Shown: piece by piece, positions 1-5,678 of the stretch
Numbering within the stretch: the stretch's first letter is position 1
Layout: each line of letters starts with the position of its first letter
From: Bacteroidetes bacterium UBA2234
GTDB lineage: Bacteria; Bacteroidota; Bacteroidia; NS11-12g; UBA955
Length of the DNA stretch: 6,717 nucleotides
Direction: 5' to 3'
Assembly (NCBI GenBank): GCA_002347985.1
Contig: DDYM01000019.1
Span: forward strand, 1 to 6,717
The notes under the pieces: model-generated
What the model was told of the DNA's origin: nothing
The model's database searches: none
The model's input: the letters and a program-made list of their open reading frames with translations, nothing else
Translations under genes and position numbers: made by a program

Positions 1-384
1 GACCTAACAGTTTTTGGCGATGGCAGTCAAACCCGCAGTTTCTGTTATGTTGATGATTTGGTGGAAGGAATTTACCGTTTGTTGTTGAGCGATTGCGCAG
101 ATCCGGTGAATGTGGGCAATCCCCATGAAATCACGATCGGACAATTTGCGGAGGAGATCATCAAGTTAACGGGTACAGATCAAAAGGTGATTTATAAGCC
201 TTTGCCAACGGATGATCCAAAGCAACGTCAGCCCGATATCACCAAGGCCAAAGCCATCTTGAATTGGGGTCCAAAGGTAGATCGTGCGGAAGGTTTGAGA
301 ATCACTTGGGAGTACTTCAAATCTTTGCCGAAAGAGCGTTTGTACGAAGAATCACACCACCGTGATTTCGTGAAAAACGCATAA
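1..384 (+). CDS. UDP-glucuronate decarboxylase-like NAD-dependent epimerase/dehydratase (SDR), C-terminal part
   Basis: Partial gene: its 5' end lies before the window, and frame 1 is open from base 1 to the TAA at 382-384, giving 127 residues. The visible part is the substrate-binding C-terminal region of an extended SDR. It begins with [16 protein letters not shown], a stretch characteristic of UDP-glucuronate decarboxylase (UXS) and close relatives. It continues with NPHEITI and then [17 protein letters not shown], again UXS-like, and ends in the usual LNWGPKV...GLRITWEYF helix. Family knowledge: UXS enzymes convert UDP-glucuronate to UDP-xylose in the cytosol with bound NAD, feeding polysaccharide or surface-glycan synthesis. 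The Rossmann domain and the catalytic Tyr-x-x-x-Lys are outside the window, so the exact substrate is inferred from similarity. dTDP-glucose 4,6-dehydratase is the main alternative, but the PLPxDDPKQRxPDI stretch favours UXS. Confidence 0.88.
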   Translation, partial: DLTVFGDGSQTRSFCYVDDLVEGIYRLLLSDCADPVNVGNPHEITIGQFAEEIIKLTGTDQKVIYKPLPTDDPKQRQPDITKAKAILNWGPKVDRAEGLRITWEYFKSLPKERLYEESHHRDFVKNA

Positions 385-468
385 GTCATTTCATTTTATT
401 GGATTGTCCAGGACTTTTAAAAAAGTAAGTGGACTTTAATTGCCCCCTAATGATGCTGGGCGTAGAAC

Positions 469-1503
469 TTACCCAAGTTGATTGGCGAGTTGACCGCATG
501 CGGCATCGATGTCTTTGCCTCGACTTCGTCTTACGTGAACAATTAACTTTTGCTTTTCCAGGGCAGCCGCAAACGCATCCAATCTGTCTGTGGGTTGATA
601 ATCAGCCAGTGAGATCGGATTGTACTCGATCAGATTGATTTTTGAGGGGAATTTTTTGGCAAAAATGACCAGTTCTTTTTCCTCTTCTGGTCCGTCGTTC
701 ACCCCTTCGATCACAGTGTATTCAAGGGTTGGACGGATGCCCGTTTTATCATACCAGTAATTGAGGGCTTCCGCGAGCATTTCCAAATTGTTGCTATCAT
801 TGATTGGCATAATAGCAGATCTTTTCTCGTTGTTCGCAGAGTGAAGACTCAAGGCAAGATTGGTTTTGATACCATCATCGGCCAATTTTTGAATCATTTT
901 GGCGATGCCAGCCGTTGAAATGGTTAGTCGTTGCGGACTCATTCCCAACCCTTCGGGTGATGTAATTAGATGAATACTGCGGAGTACGTTCACGTAGTTC
1001 AACAGTGGCTCTCCCATCCCCATGTAAACGATATTGTCTAAGCGTTTTCCGTGATGTTCTTCGGCCAATTCGTTGATAAGCCAAACTTGGTCAAAGATTT
1101 CAGCCGCGCTGAGATTTCTCATTCGTTTTAGATATCCCGTAGCGCAGAACTTGCAATCAAGGGAACAGCCCACTTGAGAACTCACACAAGCCGTTGTTCT
1201 ACTGCTTGTTGGAATCATCACACCTTCGATTTTATTGCCATCGAACAGCTCAAATGCCACTTTGATGGTGCCGTCTTTGGAGTGTTGGGCGGTATGAATT
1301 TTAGCTACGTGAAACGTAAAGGCTTCGGCCAGTTTTTCTCTCAAAGACTTAGAGAGATTGGTCATTTCTTCAAAGCTGCGTGCTCCTTTTTGCCAGAGCC
1401 ATTGATGAATCTGTTTGGCGCGGAAACTTGGCTCTCCCATGGCTTTTAATGCCTCGGTAATTTGCTCTACGTCTAGGTCGCGAATATCCGTGGTTTTGCT
1501 CAT
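469..1503 (-). CDS. rlmN: 23S rRNA (adenine(2503)-C(2))-methyltransferase RlmN, radical SAM enzyme
   Basis: A complete 344-residue protein, the normal family length. RlmN methylates C2 of A2503 in the 23S rRNA peptidyl-transferase centre, and C2 of A37 in some tRNAs, using a 4Fe-4S cluster and two SAM molecules. The radical-SAM CxxxCxxC motif is at Cys113, Cys117 and Cys120 (CSLDCKFCATGY). Cys106 sits seven residues before the cluster, matching E. coli Cys118. The SAM-binding MGMGEPLLNY is at 161-170. The methyl-carrying catalytic cysteine is Cys336, in RRSRGKDIDAACGQL. An N-terminal helical RNA-binding region (FRAKQIHQWLW, 27-37) precedes the barrel. The start is the only sensible ATG, 12 bp after the der stop, with no Shine-Dalgarno sequence. 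It is probably translated from the der transcript. Cfr (C8 methylation, antibiotic resistance) is a close relative, but the length, the sequence and the housekeeping setting favour RlmN. Confidence 0.96.
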   Translation of the reverse strand: MSKTTDIRDLDVEQITEALKAMGEPSFRAKQIHQWLWQKGARSFEEMTNLSKSLREKLAEAFTFHVAKIHTAQHSKDGTIKVAFELFDGNKIEGVMIPTSSRTTACVSSQVGCSLDCKFCATGYLKRMRNLSAAEIFDQVWLINELAEEHHGKRLDNIVYMGMGEPLLNYVNVLRSIHLITSPEGLGMSPQRLTISTAGIAKMIQKLADDGIKTNLALSLHSANNEKRSAIMPINDSNNLEMLAEALNYWYDKTGIRPTLEYTVIEGVNDGPEEEKELVIFAKKFPSKINLIEYNPISLADYQPTDRLDAFAAALEKQKLIVHVRRSRGKDIDAACGQLANQLG

Positions 1504-1515
1504 GGATGAGATGGG

Positions 1516-2826
1516 TTACTTTTTGCGGTAGAACAAACTGATAGGAACCCCGGTTAGAGAGAACTTCTCACGCATTTTGTTTTCAAGGAAGCGCGTGTAA
1601 CTTTCCGATACATATTGTGGCAAGTTGCAGAACAAAGCAAAAGCTACACGTTTGCTTGGCAATTGAGTAACGTATTTGATTTTTACAAACTTACCTTTCT
1701 TGCTTGGTGGGGGCGTGGCCTCCATAATCGGCAAAATATAATCGTTTAGAGCACGGGTTGGAATCTTTATACTTAGATTGTCATACACCTGCAATACCGT
1801 TTCCATTCCTTGGAAAACACGTTGTTTGGTGAGTGCAGAAACATACATAATTGGCACATCAACAAAAGGTGCAATTTCCTTGCGAATGTTCTCGGTGTAT
1901 TCGAGGTGTGTATTCGATTCTTTTTCAACCAAATCCCACTTGTTTACCAAAATTACGATGCCTTTTCCTTGACGATGCGCCATCCAGAATAATGTCAAAT
2001 CCTGACTTTCCATTCCCAAGGTGGCGTCAAGTACGAGTACAACAACATCGGCATTTTCAAGGGCTCGCAAACTGCGCATGACCGAGTAAAATTCGATATT
2101 CTCACTTACTTTACTTTTTCTACGAATTCCAGCAGTATCAATCAAGACAAATTCCTTTCCGTAGGCTTTGTATCGGGTATCAATGGAATCACGGGTAGTG
2201 CCGGCAATGTTGGTAACGATATTTCTATCTTCACCAATCAGCGCATTGATCAAACTCGATTTTCCTACGTTAGGACGGCCCACAATAGCGATACGAGGCA
2301 AACCTTCAATGTGCTGTTGATCGGGTTCCTCGTCTTTTAGGTATTCTACAACTTCATCCAGTAAATCACCGGTGCCCGAGCCGTTGGCTGAAGATACTTC
2401 ATGAAAATGGTCAAATCCAAGGCTATAGAACGACGAAGTTTCCATTCGAAGACGGTCGTTGTCCACCTTGTTTACACATAAAACCACGGGTTTTTTGCTT
2501 TTGCGAAGAATATGAGCGAAGTCCTCATCGAGTGGGTTGACATCTGTTTGGACGTCAACAACAAAGATGAGAACGGCTGCTTCTTCAATTGCGATGTGTA
2601 CCTGATCGCGAATGGCCGCTTCAAAGGTGTCGCTACTTTCTGGAACAAATCCCCCAGTGTCAATAACGGTAAAATCGATGCCATTCCAGTCTGAAAAGCC
2701 GTAATGTCTATCGCGGGTAACGCCACTGTAATCATCCACAATGGCTTTGAATTCGCCGGTTAAGCGGTTAAAAAGGGTACTCTTGCCTACGTTGGGACGA
2801 CCTACTATGGCTACAATTCTGCTCAT
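1516..2826 (-). CDS. der: Ribosome biogenesis GTPase Der (EngA), tandem GTPase
   Basis: An essential GTPase needed for 50S subunit maturation. From ATG 2826 it is 436 residues, typical for Der. There are two complete G domains followed by a KH-like RNA-binding domain. Domain 1 has GRPNVGKS at 9-16, VTRDR at 37-41 (G2), DTGG at 56-59 and NKVD at 119-122. Domain 2 has GRPNVGKS at 183-190, GTTRDS at 209-214, DTAG at 230-233 and NKWD at 295-298. The KH-like domain covers about 350-436 and ends in the family-typical GVPISLFYRKK. Start choice: an in-frame ATG at 2844 would add six residues (MYLCGF), but it lies upstream of the -7 element at 2834-2841, and the family begins near MSxIVAIVGRPNVGKS, so ATG 2826 is chosen. 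Likely the first gene of a der-rlmN operon. Confidence 0.97.
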   Translation of the reverse strand: MSRIVAIVGRPNVGKSTLFNRLTGEFKAIVDDYSGVTRDRHYGFSDWNGIDFTVIDTGGFVPESSDTFEAAIRDQVHIAIEEAAVLIFVVDVQTDVNPLDEDFAHILRKSKKPVVLCVNKVDNDRLRMETSSFYSLGFDHFHEVSSANGSGTGDLLDEVVEYLKDEEPDQQHIEGLPRIAIVGRPNVGKSSLINALIGEDRNIVTNIAGTTRDSIDTRYKAYGKEFVLIDTAGIRRKSKVSENIEFYSVMRSLRALENADVVVLVLDATLGMESQDLTLFWMAHRQGKGIVILVNKWDLVEKESNTHLEYTENIRKEIAPFVDVPIMYVSALTKQRVFQGMETVLQVYDNLSIKIPTRALNDYILPIMEATPPPSKKGKFVKIKYVTQLPSKRVAFALFCNLPQYVSESYTRFLENKMREKFSLTGVPISLFYRKK

Positions 2827-2833
2827 GAACCCG

Positions 2834-2841
2834 CAAAGATA
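2834..2841 (-). promoter_or_regulatory. Putative Bacteroidota -7 promoter element for der-rlmN
   Basis: Read on the minus strand this is TATCTTTG, an exact match to the Bacteroidota -7 consensus TAnnTTTG used by the primary sigma factor of that phylum. Its final G is only 7 bases from the der ATG at 2826, so transcription would start at or within a few bases of the start codon. I see no good -33 TTG about 19-21 bases upstream, which lowers confidence. The element helps choose the der start, because the longer in-frame ATG at 2844 would lie upstream of it. Confidence 0.55.
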
Positions 2842-2861
2842 CAACCACGCGCTGTGGATTG

Positions 2862-2869
2862 TATATTTG
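2862..2869 (+). promoter_or_regulatory. Putative Bacteroidota -7 promoter element for the folA operon
   Basis: TATATTTG matches the Bacteroidota TAnnTTTG -7 consensus exactly. It ends 4 bases before the ATG at 2874, so the predicted transcription start falls at or very near the start codon. No clear TTG -33 element is present at the usual 19-21-base spacing; that position falls on the opposing der -7 element. The site would drive folA, the barrel protein gene, nadK and the secreted hydrolase gene as one unit. Confidence 0.5.
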
Positions 2870-2873
2870 TGAT

Positions 2874-3422
2874 ATGCTTATTTCTATGATTGCGGCTGTA
2901 GGCGAGAACCTAGAATTAGGCGCTGCCAATACTTTGCTATGGCATTTACCCGATGATTTCTCTTGGTTTATCAAGCATACCAAAGGCAGAGCTTTGATTA
3001 TGGGCAGAAAAACAATGGAGAGTTTGGGAAAACCATTGAAAGGCAGGACCAACATAGTGCTCACATCCATGGCCGAAGTTTTGCCCGGTTTTGAATTGGC
3101 CCATAACTGGGAACAAGCCTTGGAAATGGCTAAAAATTCAATTCACGAGAAATGGGAAAAAGCGGCAGAATCGGGTGAACCCCTGACGGGTGAAAAGGAA
3201 ATTATGATCATTGGAGGCGGAGAGATTTACAAGCAGGCCTTGTCTTTCGCTGATCGAATTTATCTGACCAAGGTTCAAGCAAAGTTTGATACGGCGGATA
3301 CATATTTTCCGTCTTTGGAGGAGACTCTTTGGAAAGAAATATTTCATGAAGGTCATGCGGTGGATGATCGACATCAATTTGCATTTGACTTCAAGATTTT
3401 AGAGCGCAATGCGATCGATTAG
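2874..3422 (+). CDS. folA: Dihydrofolate reductase
   Basis: Reduces dihydrofolate to tetrahydrofolate with NADPH in the cytosol, supporting thymidylate, purine and methionine synthesis. It is 182 residues from ATG 2874. Family signatures run in order: MIAAVGENLELG at 5-16, WHLPDDFSWF at 23-32 with the catalytic acid Asp28 (E. coli Asp27), IMGRKTMESLGKPLKGR at 42-58 (NADPH-binding region), IIGGGEIYKQAL at 112-123 (the Gly-Gly cofactor loop), and the C-terminal strand FDFKILER. An in-frame ATG at 2859 would add MYICD but lies upstream of the -7 element, so 2874 is preferred. The protein is about 20 residues longer than a typical chromosomal DHFR, mainly because of a charged insertion at about 88-108. 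It overlaps the next gene by 14 bp. thyA, a frequent neighbour, is not in the window. Confidence 0.96.
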   Translation: MLISMIAAVGENLELGAANTLLWHLPDDFSWFIKHTKGRALIMGRKTMESLGKPLKGRTNIVLTSMAEVLPGFELAHNWEQALEMAKNSIHEKWEKAAESGEPLTGEKEIMIIGGGEIYKQALSFADRIYLTKVQAKFDTADTYFPSLEETLWKEIFHEGHAVDDRHQFAFDFKILERNAID

Positions 3423-4797
3423 GTTCGTTATAATTGCCAGTATCATCTTCAATTTTTTGCCAATTCACGCGCAAATCAAGTCGATTGTGGTTGATGGTAA
3501 TTTTCGGACAAAAGTAGCCGTAATTGAGAGGGAGCTTGGATTCGTATCTGGACAGGAACTTTACTATAGCGATTCGATGCTTGCAGTATGGCGCATGCGT
3601 TTGGAGTCCACGAGGTTGTTTAACTGGGTTGAAATAACCAAGAATAGCACAATTGATACCCTAAATATTCGGGTTGTGGAACGCTTCTATTTTTGGGTAA
3701 AACCGGAAGGAGGATTTTTGGATCGAAATTTCAGTGAGTGGTGGAAGAACAGAGATATTTATCGTTTAAGTATAGGTGCCACCGTATACCTTAATAACTT
3801 ATTGGGTCAACAAGAATCCTTTTTTATTCGCCAGGCAAAAGGATTTATGGCAGTAGATGGGATTGGCTTTCAGCGACCTTTTGTGAAATACAAAGATTGC
3901 AATGCATGGAAGTTTTCCCTGGACAACATGCGGTCTCGGCGGGTATGGATAAATAGTTATGACAATAAAGTTGTGATCCGAGAACATTGGGGTTTGCGAC
4001 AGCAAGAGCAATTGGTTGGCATCGCCGAGTACAAAAGGCGTTTTGAATACAAATGGCAGGGTGTAGTTCGATATAAATATGTTCGGGATTACGCTGCTCA
4101 AGCGATTGAGGGCCTAAACCCCAACTATTTTGTGGCTCCATTGGGTGTTGTAACCAATAAGTATGAGTACTGGAAACAATATACCAATTCCCTCTATGTT
4201 GGTTGTATTCGGGATACGCGGAATCAATTCCATTATACTACCCAAGGTTCTGAGTGGAAGGCTGGTGTATTGGGCGGATGGCAAAGGTGCAACAACATCG
4301 TGAAGCCTTATTGGGAATTGGAATCGAAGTACAGGGGTTTCTATACAATTGGAAGGCATACTTCACTTGCTGTTTTGGCACAAATGAGATATCGAGTGGG
4401 TACATTGAGTTACATTCTTCAGCGACAGATGGGCTATGGAATGGAATACGTACGTGGTTACGAGGCCTTTGTATTTGATGGTGCCGGCCTTGCGTTGGGT
4501 AAGGTGGCCTGGCGTTATAGTTTACTTGGAGATGGCAGGTCGTTTTTTTTACGTTTATTGCCAAAAGCATACGAAAAGATGCCAATTCGCAGTTGGTTGA
4601 ATATCTTTGCAGATGTGGGACGGACACTGTCGCCATATCGTATCGAACAAAATCCATTAAGTAAACAAACTTTAATGTCGGTTGGCTTGGGCTTGGATGT
4701 TTTATATTACTATGATGCGCTGGCCCGTCTCGATATGAGTTATAATCCTACTTTTCATCGTTGGGTTATGAATATTTCTTTCTTTCACGCCATTTAA
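3409..4797 (+). CDS. Single-POTRA outer-membrane beta-barrel protein (BamA/TamA-like, Omp85 superfamily)
   Basis: 462 residues. Residues 1-21 form a signal peptide: MRSIRF, then a hydrophobic core, then PIHA with likely cleavage before Gln22. Residues about 23-93 read as one POTRA domain: IKSIVVDGNFRTK, then a helix with the common ERELGFVSGQ, then STRLFNWVEI and a final strand TLNIRVVER. From about 97 to 462 the sequence is rich in alternating aromatic and hydrophobic strands (FWVKPEGGFLDRNF, WRYSLLGDGRSFFLRLL, LNIFADVG, VGLGLDVLYYYDALARLDM), as expected for an Omp85-type barrel. Omp85 proteins insert or export proteins across the outer membrane. With one POTRA instead of the five of BamA, this is probably not the essential BamA, and its substrate is unknown. 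It starts inside folA and ends 2 bp before nadK, so it is translated within the same operon. Family assignment is by sequence character; the specific role is not established. Confidence 0.75.
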   Translation: MRSIRFVIIASIIFNFLPIHAQIKSIVVDGNFRTKVAVIERELGFVSGQELYYSDSMLAVWRMRLESTRLFNWVEITKNSTIDTLNIRVVERFYFWVKPEGGFLDRNFSEWWKNRDIYRLSIGATVYLNNLLGQQESFFIRQAKGFMAVDGIGFQRPFVKYKDCNAWKFSLDNMRSRRVWINSYDNKVVIREHWGLRQQEQLVGIAEYKRRFEYKWQGVVRYKYVRDYAAQAIEGLNPNYFVAPLGVVTNKYEYWKQYTNSLYVGCIRDTRNQFHYTTQGSEWKAGVLGGWQRCNNIVKPYWELESKYRGFYTIGRHTSLAVLAQMRYRVGTLSYILQRQMGYGMEYVRGYEAFVFDGAGLALGKVAWRYSLLGDGRSFFLRLLPKAYEKMPIRSWLNIFADVGRTLSPYRIEQNPLSKQTLMSVGLGLDVLYYYDALARLDMSYNPTFHRWVMNISFFHAI

Positions 4798-4799
4798 AC

Positions 4800-5678
4800 A
4801 TGAAAATAGCAGTTTACGCCAAGTCGGTTCGAGACCCAAAACACCAAGCAGGCTTTGGGGAATTGTTAATGGCCCTATCACAGAGAGGTCATGAAATTTG
4901 GTTGCCACCTTCATTGGAAGATCACGTTCACATGAATATTGCATCGGGAATGCAGGTTCGGGTTTTCGATCATTTTTCTGTGGGCGGTGAAAATGCTGAT
5001 GTTTTGATTTGTGTTGGCGGTGACGGTACGATTTTAGATACCTTGAGCATCGTTAGAAATTCTGGTGTACCCGTGTTGGCGTTGAATACTGGGCGTTTGG
5101 GTTTTTTGGCTGATGTACAGTTGGAGAATTTGGGGATTGCTTTAGACGATATCGAAAAGGGAAATTATACCATCGAAACGCGGTCTTTGTTGCATCTAGA
5201 ATCATCGCATCCATTGTTCGACTATACGTTTGCGCTCAATGATTTTGTAATACACAAGAAAGAAACCTCCAGTATGATTGTGGTTCACGCCTATTTAAAT
5301 GGTGAGTTCTTAAATAGTTATTGGAGTGATGGTTTGATTATTTCAACACCCACTGGAAGTACAGGATATTCCTTGAGTTGCGGCGGACCTATTATCTTTC
5401 CAAAGAGCGATAGTTTTGTTATTACCCCAATTGCACCGCACAATTTAAATGTGAGACCGGTAGTTGTGAGTGATGATGTGGTTATTAGTTTTGAGATTGA
5501 AGGTCGCGCAAGTAGTTATTTGGCCAGTTTGGACTCCCGAAGTCAGAGTATTTCTGGAGAAGTAAACATGGCAATTCGCAAAGCCGACCATGGCCTTAAT
5601 TTGATGCGATTGTCTAACATTCACTTCTTGGATACCCTAAGAAGTAAGCTTCAATGGGGCTTTGATAAAAGAAATTGA
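4800..5678 (+). CDS. nadK: NAD kinase
   Basis: Phosphorylates NAD to NADP in the cytosol, using ATP or polyphosphate, and is the only de novo route to NADP. It is 292 residues, the usual length in Bacteroidota. Signatures: VGGDGT at 72-77 (phosphate-binding and catalytic GGDGT), NTGRLGFLADV at 96-106, ALNDFVIHK at 145-153 (substrate-binding N-D pair), TPTGSTGYSLSCGGPI at 183-198, and ITPIAPHNLNVRPVVV at 208-223. Start choice: an in-frame ATG at 4761 would overlap the previous gene by 37 bp and add a non-family leader, whereas ATG 4800 gives the standard MKIAVYAKS opening and sits 2 bp after the upstream TAA. There is no Shine-Dalgarno sequence, so translational coupling is likely. The TGA shares its final A with the ATG of the next gene. 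Confidence 0.96.
   Translation: MKIAVYAKSVRDPKHQAGFGELLMALSQRGHEIWLPPSLEDHVHMNIASGMQVRVFDHFSVGGENADVLICVGGDGTILDTLSIVRNSGVPVLALNTGRLGFLADVQLENLGIALDDIEKGNYTIETRSLLHLESSHPLFDYTFALNDFVIHKKETSSMIVVHAYLNGEFLNSYWSDGLIISTPTGSTGYSLSCGGPIIFPKSDSFVITPIAPHNLNVRPVVVSDDVVISFEIEGRASSYLASLDSRSQSISGEVNMAIRKADHGLNLMRLSNIHFLDTLRSKLQWGFDKRN

Larger units (their letters stand above)
2834..2869. repeat. Imperfect inverted repeat spanning the divergent der/folA promoters
   Basis: The left arm CAAAGATACAACCAC (2834-2848) pairs with the right arm GTGGATTGTATATTTG (2854-2869) around a 5-base centre, GCGCT. The arms match except for one mismatch (G2838 against T2865) and one unpaired T in the right arm. The outer ends of the arms are the two -7 elements themselves. 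The symmetry continues inward through ACAA and CCAC, which promoter consensus does not require. It could be an operator for a dimeric regulator, a cruciform or hairpin, or a by-product of two mirror-image promoters. The symmetry is visible; the function is inferred. Confidence 0.6.

Noticed and set aside
385..468. Possible bidirectional terminator in the convergent gap between the SDR gene and rlmN
   Set aside because: The only hairpins are weak: ACTTTT/AAAAGT at 413-426, GTCC-A-GGAC, and a distant GCCC/GGGC pair. None gives a GC-rich stem followed by a clear T-run, so I do not call a terminator.
469..1503. Possibility that the radical SAM methyltransferase is the resistance enzyme Cfr
   Set aside because: Length, sequence and operon context with der match housekeeping RlmN, and there are no signs of transfer such as flanking mobile elements.
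2827..2844. Longer N-terminus for Der from ATG 2844
   Set aside because: That start codon lies upstream of the likely -7 element, and the extra MYLCGF residues are not typical of the family.
2859..2873. Longer N-terminus for DHFR from ATG 2859
   Set aside because: The start codon would precede the -7 element at 2862-2869, and DHFRs normally begin within a few residues of the IAAV strand.
4543..4550. T8 run in the barrel-protein gene as a terminator or phase-variable tract
   Set aside because: It encodes Phe-Phe-Leu within a barrel strand, has no preceding stem, and T-runs of this length are expected by chance in such DNA.
4238..4657. A 139-residue open frame on the minus strand inside the barrel-protein gene
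   Set aside because: It lies wholly antisense to a gene with clear signal peptide and barrel character, shows no recognisable domain, and has a composition typical of a shadow frame.
4761..4799. Longer N-terminus for NAD kinase from ATG 4761
   Set aside because: It would overlap the upstream gene by 37 bp and add 13 residues before the standard MKIAVYAK opening.
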